DNA of 5,762 nt from Acidobacteriota bacterium (GTDB lineage: Bacteria; Acidobacteriota; Terriglobia; Terriglobales; Acidobacteriaceae). A program made the position numbers and the translations under genes. The stretch is taken from the NCBI GenBank assembly GCA_021793595.1, contig JAJYSL010000285.1:1-5762 (forward strand). The letters run 5' to 3'. The notes below the pieces were generated by a model, which made no database searches, was not told the DNA's origin, and saw nothing but the letters and a program-made list of their open reading frames with translations. Numbering within the stretch: the first letter of the stretch is position 1; each line of letters starts with the position of its first letter. Shown here in pieces: positions 1 to 4,761 of this stretch.

Positions 1-177
1 GATTCTGCGTTTACGACGTTGACAGGCGCGACCAGCGTAACAATATTTCAGCAGCCGCAAACGACGGTGACGGGATCTGCGCCGATTGCAAGCGGGTCGT
101 CTGTCCACGCTTTTGGATTGCTGTTCTTCGACGCCGGACAGTGGAAGATGGTGGCCTCACGGATTGGCGCTAACTGA
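1..177 (+). CDS. C-terminal 58 residues of an unidentified protein (5' end outside window)
   Basis: Frame 1 is open from the first base to a TGA at 175-177 and gives 58 residues. The start lies upstream of the window. The piece is rich in Thr, Ser, Val and Gly and ends with an alternating hydrophobic pattern (GLLFFDAGQWKMVASRI) typical of the last strands of a small beta domain. It loosely resembles the end of OB-fold-like DUF5666 repeats in secreted proteins ('G..V...G...~dG...~A~~I'), but that is a weak impression and not an identification. No heme motif, membrane segment or catalytic motif is visible. A 12-bp hairpin lies about 100 bp downstream (276-309). An exported or surface protein is possible; the function is unknown. 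Confidence 0.55.
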   Translation, partial: DSAFTTLTGATSVTIFQQPQTTVTGSAPIASGSSVHAFGLLFFDAGQWKMVASRIGAN

Positions 178-275
178 CCCTTTCGGAAGCGGCAATGACG
201 CCAAGCGGGACTTGTTCTGACGAGGAGAATCGATACTTCTACGAATGGTTGAAGGTGTCCGAGACTGACGCGGCA

Positions 276-309
276 GCGCACGATCGGATTCTTGATGCCG
301 ATCGTGCGC
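276..309. terminator. Strong hairpin between convergent genes, possible bidirectional terminator
   Basis: GCGCACGATCGG (276-287) and CCGATCGTGCGC (298-309) are perfect reverse complements, giving a 12-bp GC-rich stem with a 10-nt loop. It lies between the end of the + strand gene (177) and the end of the minus-strand DUF302 gene (460), where a shared terminator is expected. There is no T-run on either side, so it is not a classical intrinsic terminator. It could act with Rho or only block 3' exonuclease. The remainder of 178-459 shows no supportable gene. Confidence 0.4.
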
Positions 310-459
310 CGCGTTGGACACTGTGGCTAACAATTCTTCTCTTCGAAGGTCACTATTCGAACTTACATTCGCGCTCTCGTGACGCACGCCGACTGAAGGC
401 AAATGCCATAAGCAAGCGATGCTGCGACATTGTTGAGACCTTTGGGCGATGTCGCCAAT

Positions 460-849
460 TTACTTGGTCGATTCATCCACAATCGACACAACGGCCTTCT
501 CGACCTGCGCGGCGATTGATTCGAGGCCGATGCCCGGAAAGAGATCGCCCATGACGCTGGGCAACATTGTGCTAATACAAGTTTCGCCTCCGATCCTGTA
601 TACCGCGATCGGGCATGGCAGCATGAGGACTGTTGCGATGTCCTTCTGCAAGGCTTCGTGGGCATATTTCGCGTTACAGATCTCGATAATCTTCAGCGGC
701 TCGTGTTTGAAGCCTTTCTCTGCCAATGTGGCAGCGACGTCGTGAACGTGGAGGACGCGAAAGCCTTTTGCAGCTGAGTTCCGTTCGACGGCACTGACTG
801 CTTCGTCAAACGGCGTGTTAGTTGGGACTGTATAGCCGAACTTCTTCAT
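460..849 (-). CDS. DUF302 domain protein, 129 aa
   Basis: The product is a small soluble DUF302-family protein with no signal peptide or membrane segment, so probably cytoplasmic. The family fold is visible throughout: an N-terminal helix region (residues 13-28, PFDEAVSAVE...), the 'KGFRVLHVHDVAATLAEKG' strand-helix unit (28-46), the 'KIIEICNAKYAHEAL' segment (53-67) where the family has ILGACNP..A..AL, and 'MLPCPIAVY' (76-84) matching the conserved LLPCNV.VY. Cys58 and Cys79 are the two conserved cysteines. The biochemical role of DUF302 is not established; ligand or metal binding through the cysteines is only a guess. I chose ATG at 849 because a GGGGAGGGG Shine-Dalgarno lies about 9 nt upstream; a TTG 27 nt further out is open but has a poorer site. 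The gene is transcribed away from the cytochrome operon and shares its control region. Confidence 0.9.
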   Translation of the reverse strand: MKKFGYTVPTNTPFDEAVSAVERNSAAKGFRVLHVHDVAATLAEKGFKHEPLKIIEICNAKYAHEALQKDIATVLMLPCPIAVYRIGGETCISTMLPSVMGDLFPGIGLESIAAQVEKAVVSIVDESTK

Positions 850-917
850 GGAAGATATCCCCTCCCCGCGAAGCAAAGGCCCTGCACGTCATCTTAGCGC
901 GGCGGCAATCCAATGAA

Positions 918-934
918 GGAACTGGTCGTGCCAA
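918..934 (-). promoter_or_regulatory. Sigma-54-like promoter for the DUF302 gene
   Basis: Read on the minus strand, the site is TTGGCACG-ACCA-GTTCC. The -24 block is a perfect match to the sigma-54 (RpoN) consensus TTGGCACG-N4-TTGCW. The -12 block is weak, because the GC dinucleotide expected at -12 is TC. If used, transcription would start near 907, about 58 nt before the ATG. The outer end of the site overlaps the dyad at 931-957. The motif match is visible in the sequence; promoter use is inference. Confidence 0.4.
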
Positions 935-957
935 ATCGGTAAGATCTGCCGATTTGG
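931..957. promoter_or_regulatory. Perfect 9-bp-arm dyad, candidate operator
   Basis: CCAAATCGG (931-939) and CCGATTTGG (949-957) are exact inverted repeats separated by 9 bp, with arm centres 18 bp apart. A G-T and an A-T pair could extend the stem inward to 11 pairs. The left arm overlaps the -24 element of the leftward sigma-54-like promoter, where a bound repressor could block polymerase. No T-run follows, which argues against a terminator. The binding protein is unknown. Confidence 0.45.
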
Positions 958-990
958 TCTCAATAACGTTCGCGTTGGTTGCTTTACTTA

Positions 991-1006
991 TGTGATCCGC
1001 GTCACG
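991..1006. promoter_or_regulatory. CRP/FNR-superfamily-like binding site
   Basis: TGTGA-TCCGCG-TCACG matches the CRP consensus TGTGA-N6-TCACA at nine of ten conserved positions. It lies in the divergent region, about 90 bp upstream of the inferred DUF302 start and far (about 235 bp) upstream of the inferred cytochrome start. A CRP/FNR-family regulator would suit control of respiratory cytochromes. Which family member binds, and which promoter it affects, cannot be told from the sequence. Confidence 0.45.
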
Positions 1007-1099
1007 TTTAGAACAATATTTAAGTCACAGGTTATTGCACAGAGAACTGCGAAAAATGAAGTACCGGGGCAGGTGGGCATGAAACGTCGCGGCTGTGCC

Positions 1100-1137
1100 C
1101 GCCTCAAATGCGGCACACCTCTGCCTCAAATGCGGCA
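1100..1137 (+). promoter_or_regulatory. Tandem 16-bp palindromes, candidate enhancer (UAS) for a sigma-54 activator
   Basis: GCCTCAAATGCGGCA occurs at 1101-1115 and again at 1123-1137, a start-to-start distance of 22 bp (about two helical turns). The second copy, TGCCTCAAATGCGGCA (1122-1137), is a dyad of form TGCC-N-CA-N2-TG-N-GGCA. Its flanks extend the symmetry to 9-bp arms (1117-1125 with 1134-1142). Around the first copy the arms are TGTGCC (1094-1099) and GGCACA (1112-1117), so the arm flanks differ but stay complementary. The pair lies about 100-135 bp upstream of the inferred rightward start and 190-230 bp from the leftward one, as is usual for bacterial enhancer-binding proteins. A 15/16 copy lies upstream of the barrel gene (5617-5632). 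Confidence 0.5.
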
Positions 1138-1207
1138 GAGGTTCACACCGAATTGCCGCTAAGGTATTTATTTTCCGCTACGTACTGCCCTTCTTCTTTC
1201 CCAATGT

Positions 1208-1224
1208 TTGGCAAACCAAGTGCA
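1208..1224 (+). promoter_or_regulatory. Sigma-54-like promoter for the cytochrome operon
   Basis: TTGGCAAA-CCAA-GTGCA aligns with TTGGCACG-N4-TTGCW. The GG at -24 (1210-1211) and the GC at -12 (1222-1223) have the required spacing, and three of the thirteen specified positions differ. Transcription would begin near 1235, leaving a leader of about 67 nt before the GTG at 1302. No convincing sigma-70 -35/-10 pair was seen closer to the gene. Promoter use is inferred from the motif and its position. Confidence 0.45.
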
Positions 1225-1241
1225 TCTGAACAAAGAAAAAG

Positions 1242-1288
1242 TGTCCGCCAAAGGATAGCCTGCAAAGATCGTCCCGGAAGTGCGGACA
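1242..1288 (+). promoter_or_regulatory. Leader stem-loop abutting the ribosome binding site of the porin-cytochrome gene
   Basis: TGTCCGC (1242-1248) and GCGGACA (1282-1288) form a perfect 7-bp stem closing a 33-nt loop. The right arm ends where the Shine-Dalgarno AAGGGAG (1288-1294, 7 nt before GTG) begins. Loop bases TCCC (1272-1275) could pair with GGGA of the Shine-Dalgarno (1290-1293), giving an H-type pseudoknot that would hide it. This suggests translational control, but the 4-bp pairing is short and the structure matches no RNA family that I recognise. Confidence 0.35.
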
Positions 1289-1301
1289 AGGGAGCCCTAT
1301 T

Positions 1302-2603
1302 GTGATTTCGCGAAGCCGTCTCGTCTCTTTCTTTTGTGCCGCCGGAGCGTTCTTGGCGGTCCTCTTTCCGCGCCAAGCATCGGCTGTTCCTCAGTATGCC
1401 CGGAGGTATGGCATCACGTGCTACGCCTGCCACACCATCCCACCCGTCCTGAACGAACAAGGGTACATGTTTCAAAAACTCGGGCACCACTTGCCGCCAT
1501 CTCTTCAACCATCGAAACCGGTGGAGCACATTCTGGATCTCGTCCGGAAGGAACGCGAATGGACGGTAGCCAACAATGCGTCGTTCGCGGTGTCGGATTT
1601 CAACTATCAAGCACAGAAAAATACGCAGCAGGGCCAAGGTTCAAACTCCACGTCCGCAATTCAGGTTGGCTCCTGGAACGCGTACTTTGGCGGCTGGATT
1701 CCAGACACACAGTTTTTCTACTACTCCGAGTTCGACATCGTCACCAACGGGCAGACCAATCCGAACATGCCCAACGCCCACATAGGATATATCGGCGGAA
1801 CGGCCAAGAGTAGTTGGTACGGCATTGTTGGGCGGGAACACCTTCAGGTTTCGGAGGGGACTCGTGCGTCGCAGATTTACAGTCTTCTGCCCAACGCACC
1901 GCTGGTGTTTGAGAACATGAGCCCGACGAATTTCATCCTCGACCAGTCGCCGGTGGGCGCCGAGGTCGGTTACACCTGGGCGTCATCGAAGTACAGGAAT
2001 ATCCTCGGCGTCAACATGAAGGTCACCGACGGCGATAACGCCGACGGAAGCGAAATTCTTGGCGCCTCCAGCAAAAACGGCAAAGACGTCTGGGTCGACG
2101 CCGATTGGTGGTATGCGCCGGAGAGCGGCGTCAGCTTCATGACCTATCAAGGGAAAAAGTCCCAGATCCAGAACTCCGGAGCGGCAAATCAATTCAGCTT
2201 CAATCCGCGTATACGGCGTGAGGGGGCATTTGGCAACTACATGATTGGCCGCGACAAGGTCGATGTGTTGGGTGGATATCTGCACGGAGACGACGACTGG
2301 CAGGATCCTGCGACACAAACTCCGGGAACCTATCTGACCAACGGAGGATATGGAGAAGTCGACTATTACGTCTGGCGCGGGCTTGCACTTGCCGGCCGGT
2401 ATGACCGGCTCAGACAGGACGTCACGGGCGGGATTCATCCGACCAATGCGGAAGAATGGCAGGTTGGCGCCGAAAAGGCCTTTACGCCGATGGGCAATAT
2501 TGTGGGGCGAATTGCGGCGGGAAACTCGCACTCAATTGACCCCATCGCGTTCACCGGCAGTGCGACCAGGACCTTCGAGGCTGACATCCAGTTCAATTTC
2601 TAG
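1302..2603 (+). CDS. Cyc2-like fused monoheme cytochrome c / outer-membrane porin, 433 aa
   Basis: The protein appears to be exported and inserted in the outer membrane with one covalent heme. Residues 1-28 are a Sec signal peptide (Arg-rich start, hydrophobic core, cleavage after ASA at 26-28). The mature N-terminus carries a single heme site, C40-Y-A-C-H44, in the context VPQYARRYG..C..CHT.PP.LN..G..F...G, which I recall as typical of Cyc2-type iron-oxidising porin-cytochromes. Met56 or His62/63 could be the distal heme ligand. Residues from about 85 to 433 are strand-rich, with many Tyr, Trp and Gly, acidic Asn/Asp loops, and a C-terminal IQFNF with terminal Phe, as in BamA-sorted barrels. 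The length fits Cyc2 (about 400-500 aa). It starts with GTG, supported by AAGGGAG 7 nt upstream, and is followed 20 bp later by a diheme cytochrome. The likely role is electron transfer across the outer membrane; iron oxidation itself is not shown. Cyc2 assignment is from memory of the architecture. Confidence 0.75.
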   Translation: MISRSRLVSFFCAAGAFLAVLFPRQASAVPQYARRYGITCYACHTIPPVLNEQGYMFQKLGHHLPPSLQPSKPVEHILDLVRKEREWTVANNASFAVSDFNYQAQKNTQQGQGSNSTSAIQVGSWNAYFGGWIPDTQFFYYSEFDIVTNGQTNPNMPNAHIGYIGGTAKSSWYGIVGREHLQVSEGTRASQIYSLLPNAPLVFENMSPTNFILDQSPVGAEVGYTWASSKYRNILGVNMKVTDGDNADGSEILGASSKNGKDVWVDADWWYAPESGVSFMTYQGKKSQIQNSGAANQFSFNPRIRREGAFGNYMIGRDKVDVLGGYLHGDDDWQDPATQTPGTYLTNGGYGEVDYYVWRGLALAGRYDRLRQDVTGGIHPTNAEEWQVGAEKAFTPMGNIVGRIAAGNSHSIDPIAFTGSATRTFEADIQFNF

Positions 2604-2623
2604 CGGTACAAGCGAGGAGAAGC

Positions 2624-3241
2624 ATGATGAAACAGACTGTTCTATGGCGTTTTCTTTTGACGGCCTCTTTGACCGCATTACTGGCGATCACCACCTCGGC
2701 CGTCGCCCAGTTTGGAACCCGTTATGAGGAAACGAAGATCGATGTCAGCTCATATCCGGCCGAGATTCAAAACGGCTATAGGGTGTTCGCAAACAAGTGC
2801 TCCGCGTGTCACGACCTTTCTTCCAGCCTGAAGCAATCCCGCTCGCCGGAAGCTTGGGCGGCGGAAGTTCACCGAATGCAGGCGATGGCGAGTTCGCACA
2901 TCAACGACCGCGAGGCCGATCAGATCGTGAAGTTCCTCTCCTACGACGAGACTCATCGAAAGGCCGCTGCACGCCAGCCTGCAGGCGTAAGCCCTGGTGG
3001 TCCTCCAGAGGTAGCCGGCAAGCAGCTATTCGAGTCGTACGGCTGCTCATCGTGCCACTCCGTGGCAGGCGTTGGCAATACGAGTTCCCCTCTCGACGGA
3101 ATCGCTAGTAAAAGGACGGCGGAAGAACTGAGAAAATCCATTGTTTCGCCGCCCTCAACAAGTACGATGCCATCGATGGATATCCCCGACAAGGATCTCA
3201 CCAATCTCTTGGCATACCTCTCTACTCTGCAGAGTCGTTGA
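2624..3241 (+). CDS. Exported diheme cytochrome c, 205 aa
   Basis: This is a periplasmic electron carrier with two class I-like cytochrome c domains. Residues 1-28 form a signal peptide ending AVA, with the mature protein starting at Gln29. Domain 1 (about 45-108) has heme site C59-S-A-C-H63, with Met85 or Met88 as candidate distal ligand before the EADQIVKFL helix. A Pro/Gly-rich linker (118-130) leads to domain 2 (about 130-203), with C141-S-S-C-H145 and distal Met182 (TMPSM), then the C-terminal helix LTNLLAYLSTL. The gene follows the porin-cytochrome after 20 bp and surely shares its transcript. GAGGAG (2614-2619) lies 4 nt before the first ATG and 7 nt before the second (2627), so translation may really begin at the second Met. 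It probably passes electrons between the outer-membrane partner and the inner-membrane chain. The specific partner is inferred. Confidence 0.88.
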   Translation: MMKQTVLWRFLLTASLTALLAITTSAVAQFGTRYEETKIDVSSYPAEIQNGYRVFANKCSACHDLSSSLKQSRSPEAWAAEVHRMQAMASSHINDREADQIVKFLSYDETHRKAAARQPAGVSPGGPPEVAGKQLFESYGCSSCHSVAGVGNTSSPLDGIASKRTAEELRKSIVSPPSTSTMPSMDIPDKDLTNLLAYLSTLQSR

Positions 3242-3249
3242 GTTATTGC

Positions 3250-3281
3250 AGGGCAGGTCACGCGTCATAAGTACCTGCCCT
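3250..3281 (+). terminator. Hairpin after the cytochrome operon
   Basis: AGGGCAGGT (3250-3258) and ACCTGCCCT (3273-3281) are perfect 9-bp inverted repeats with a 14-nt loop, starting 8 bp after the diheme cytochrome stop. The position suits transcription termination or mRNA 3'-end protection. No T-run follows (AACTAGAAAAC), so intrinsic termination is doubtful. Confidence 0.45.
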
Positions 3282-3352
3282 AACTAGAAAACAAAGTTCG
3301 ACGTCGCTTTCGACTCACGGAATCACGGAGGAATACGCTTCTTCACAAATGA

Positions 3353-3568
3353 GGGAATTCAGGCTTTGTAGTGGGTAAATATCCTCTGCTCAGCCGGAAT
3401 GGTTGTGGTGGCGCAGAGGGCGAAAGAACGGGAAAAGCTATGGAAAAGACGGAAAACACAAGACGTTTCCCGCTTTTCCACAGCAAGAACCACTGCTGCT
3501 ACGGCTGGCAGTATGCTCACTTTCGACTTTCTGTTCCCGATTCACCCACTACAAAGCCCGAAGCGCCC
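3353..3568. mobile_element. MITE-like 216-bp element with inverted-repeat ends and 7-bp flanking direct repeat
   Basis: Segment 3358-3380 and the reverse complement of 3540-3562 match at 21 of 23 positions, including a perfect 15-bp core (GGCTTTGTAGTGGGT at 3362-3376, complement at 3544-3558). Outside these arms both ends begin GGG, and CAAATGA occurs directly on both sides (3346-3352 and 3569-3575), as a target duplication would. Inside, shorter complementary pieces continue toward the centre: CAGCCG with CGGCTG, TGGTT with AACCA, GGAAAAGC with GCTTTTCC, and GGAAA with TTTCC centred near 3460. It carries no credible gene. The ends do not match those of the adjacent IS630, so another transposase would have moved it. 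The right edge is only 33 bp from the IS. Confidence 0.55.
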
Positions 3569-3601
3569 CAAATGATGCTACCGTGAGTCGAGGAAGTATT
3601 A

Positions 3602-3626
3602 CTGATCCGGCCCGAATGAGTGAGAC
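3602..3626 (+). repeat. Left terminal inverted repeat of the IS630 element
   Basis: This 25-bp end pairs with 4691-4715 at 20 of 25 positions, with the longest perfect run TGATCCGGCCC. TA at 3600-3601 is the left target copy. Confidence 0.85.
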
Positions 3627-3652
3627 ATTTTGTTAGTGTGAATCGTCTCACA
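3620..3652 (+). promoter_or_regulatory. Hairpin and CRP-like palindrome just before the transposase start
   Basis: GTGAGAC (3620-3626) and GTCTCAC (3645-3651) form a 7-bp stem with an 18-nt loop. Overlapping it, TGTGA-ATCGTC-TCACA (3637-3652) is a perfect CRP-type consensus ending 3 nt before ATG 3656. A hairpin formed in read-through transcripts could limit transposase translation, as known for some other insertion sequences. The CRP match may be coincidental, since part of it is used by the hairpin. Confidence 0.35.
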
Positions 3653-3655
3653 AAT

Positions 3656-4690
3656 ATGGAGAAGACCGAGGCGCATCGCCTTCCGAGAGTGGTTTTGAAT
3701 GAGCGTCGTCGTCGCGCTGTGAAGTTGCGTCTTAGCGGAGCGACGATCGCCGAGACTGTGGTGCAGTGCGAGTTGGGTCGATCGGCGGTGATCCGCGCCA
3801 TGCAGGCCTACGAGCGCGGCGGTTGGAAAGCGGTGGCGGTTCCGATTGTCGGCAGGCCGCAAGGTTCGGGCCGGATGTTGACCGCCGAGCAAGAGAAGAA
3901 GATTCAGCAACTGATTCAGGACCGCACGCCGGATCAGTTGAAGCTGACTTACGCCCTGTGGACGCGGCAGGCGGTAAGCGAGTTGATCGAGGCGGTGTAC
4001 GGCGTACGTCTGACCGTGCGCAACATGGGCAAGTATTTGAAGCGGTGGGGATTCACACCGCAGCGGCCGCTGAAGAAAGCCTATGAGCAGTCACCCGAGG
4101 CGGTCGCGAAGTGGGTGAACGAGCAGTACCCGAAGATCGCTGCGCAGGCCAAACAGGAAGGCGCGGAGATTCAATGGGGCGACGAGACAGGGCTGCGCTC
4201 GGATGACGTGCGTGGTCGTGGCTATGCGCCGAGGGGAAAGACTCCCATCGTGCTGGCCAACGCCAATCGGTCCAAGCTGAGCGTGATCTCGACGGTGACC
4301 AACAAGGGGCAGATGCGCTGGAAGGTCTTTTCCGGAGCGCTGAACGCGAAGATCATGATTGGCTTCATGAAGCGGCTTGTGCATGGACGGCAAAAGAGAG
4401 TTTTCCTGATCCTGGACAACCTGCGGGTGCATCATTCGAAGACCGTCAAGAAATGGCTCAAGGAAAATGCAGACAAGATCGAGGTTTTCTATCTGCCCAG
4501 CTACTCGCCGGAACTGAACCCGGACGAGATGCTCAACGCTGACTTGAAGCAGCATGTGACCAAAGCTGCTCCCGCCAGAAACAAGATCGCCCTGACCCGC
4601 ACCGCCATCGGCGCCCTGCGCAGCATCCAGAAGCAGCCTGGCAGGGTCGAAAGCTACTTCGGCCAGAAGGACGTCGGCTATGCCGCATAG
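3656..4690 (+). CDS. IS630-family DDE transposase, 344 aa
   Basis: This enzyme cuts and joins the IS ends. An N-terminal helix-turn-helix region (about 10-55, RRRRAVKLRLSG...GRSAVIRAM) is followed by a second winged-helix segment (about 95-135, ...GVRLTVRNMGKYLKRWGF) and the RNase H-like catalytic core. The triad is visible: Asp176 in WGDETG, Asp254 in LILDNLRVHHS, and Glu291 in the LPSYSPELNPDE motif, with 36 residues between the last two. These blocks are the IS630 signature. I prefer ATG 3656 because the longer frame's GTG at 3620 falls inside the left inverted repeat; no clear Shine-Dalgarno precedes either. The stop TAG at 4688-4690 directly abuts the right inverted repeat. No frameshift or early stop is seen, so the enzyme is probably functional. 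Confidence 0.93.
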   Translation: MEKTEAHRLPRVVLNERRRRAVKLRLSGATIAETVVQCELGRSAVIRAMQAYERGGWKAVAVPIVGRPQGSGRMLTAEQEKKIQQLIQDRTPDQLKLTYALWTRQAVSELIEAVYGVRLTVRNMGKYLKRWGFTPQRPLKKAYEQSPEAVAKWVNEQYPKIAAQAKQEGAEIQWGDETGLRSDDVRGRGYAPRGKTPIVLANANRSKLSVISTVTNKGQMRWKVFSGALNAKIMIGFMKRLVHGRQKRVFLILDNLRVHHSKTVKKWLKENADKIEVFYLPSYSPELNPDEMLNADLKQHVTKAAPARNKIALTRTAIGALRSIQKQPGRVESYFGQKDVGYAA

Positions 4691-4715
4691 GTCACACTCT
4701 TCAGGGCCGGATCAA
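4691..4715 (-). repeat. Right terminal inverted repeat of the IS630 element
   Basis: It is the reverse-complement partner of 3602-3626 and begins immediately after the transposase stop codon. TA at 4716-4717 is the right target copy. Confidence 0.85.
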
Positions 4716-4761
4716 TAATCAGTAGCTGATGCGATGCCAACATCAAACCACACCGGGTATC

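Larger units (their letters stand above)
850..1301. other. Divergent intergenic control region (452 bp)
   Basis: This stretch separates the leftward DUF302 gene from the rightward cytochrome operon, and no coding region in it can be supported. From left to right it holds a -24/-12-like promoter facing left (918-934), a 9-bp-arm dyad (931-957), a CRP-like half-site pair (991-1006), tandem palindromes 22 bp apart (1100-1137), a -24/-12-like promoter facing right (1208-1224), a leader stem-loop (1242-1288) and the ribosome binding site of the cytochrome gene (AAGGGAG, 1288-1294). This density of symmetric elements suggests that both directions are regulated. The individual sites are listed separately. 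Confidence 0.7.
3602..4715 (+). mobile_element. Complete IS630-family insertion sequence (1114 bp)
   Basis: The transposase gene is bracketed by terminal inverted repeats, left 3602-3626 and right 4691-4715. They share a perfect TGATCCGGCCC (left 3603-3613, right complement 4704-4714) and then 9 of 13 further bases; the outermost base differs. TA dinucleotides flank both ends (3600-3601 and 4716-4717), matching the TA duplication of IS630/Tc1-mariner elements, and the rebuilt target reads TTAA. The total length fits the family, and the single ORF and both ends look intact, so the copy may be active. It lies between convergent genes, 45 bp beyond the barrel gene's stop, and disrupts nothing recognisable. 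Confidence 0.85.

Noticed and set aside
195..554. 119-codon + strand reading frame with a weak GGAAG site upstream
   Set aside because: Its second half runs antisense into the convincing DUF302 gene, it contains the 276-309 hairpin, and the later residues look like random Arg/Ser-rich translation. No domain is recognisable.
721..733. TGCC-AATGT-GGCA palindrome similar to the enhancer dyad
   Set aside because: The spacer is 5 bp rather than 8, it lies inside the DUF302 coding region, and the core sequence does not match.
1101..1137. Two repeats as the start of a CRISPR array
   Set aside because: There are only two 15-bp copies 22 bp apart, no third unit, and no cas gene. The spacing and symmetry fit a regulator site better.
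1210..1276. Class I cyclic-di-GMP riboswitch (GEMM) fragments: GGCAAACC at 1210-1217 and GCAAAG at 1262-1267
   Set aside because: Such switches often control cytochromes, but the fragments are about 44 nt apart, no P1b stem or GAAA tetraloop joins them, and the downstream receptor motif is absent. An Infernal scan with the Rfam GEMM model would settle it.
1983..2531. Long antisense frame (182 codons) within the porin-cytochrome gene
   Set aside because: It is a shadow of the coding strand. The + strand frame has a signal peptide, heme motif and barrel features.
4091..4555. Antisense frame of 154 codons inside the transposase
   Set aside because: The + strand frame carries the full IS630 catalytic signature, so the antisense frame is a by-product.
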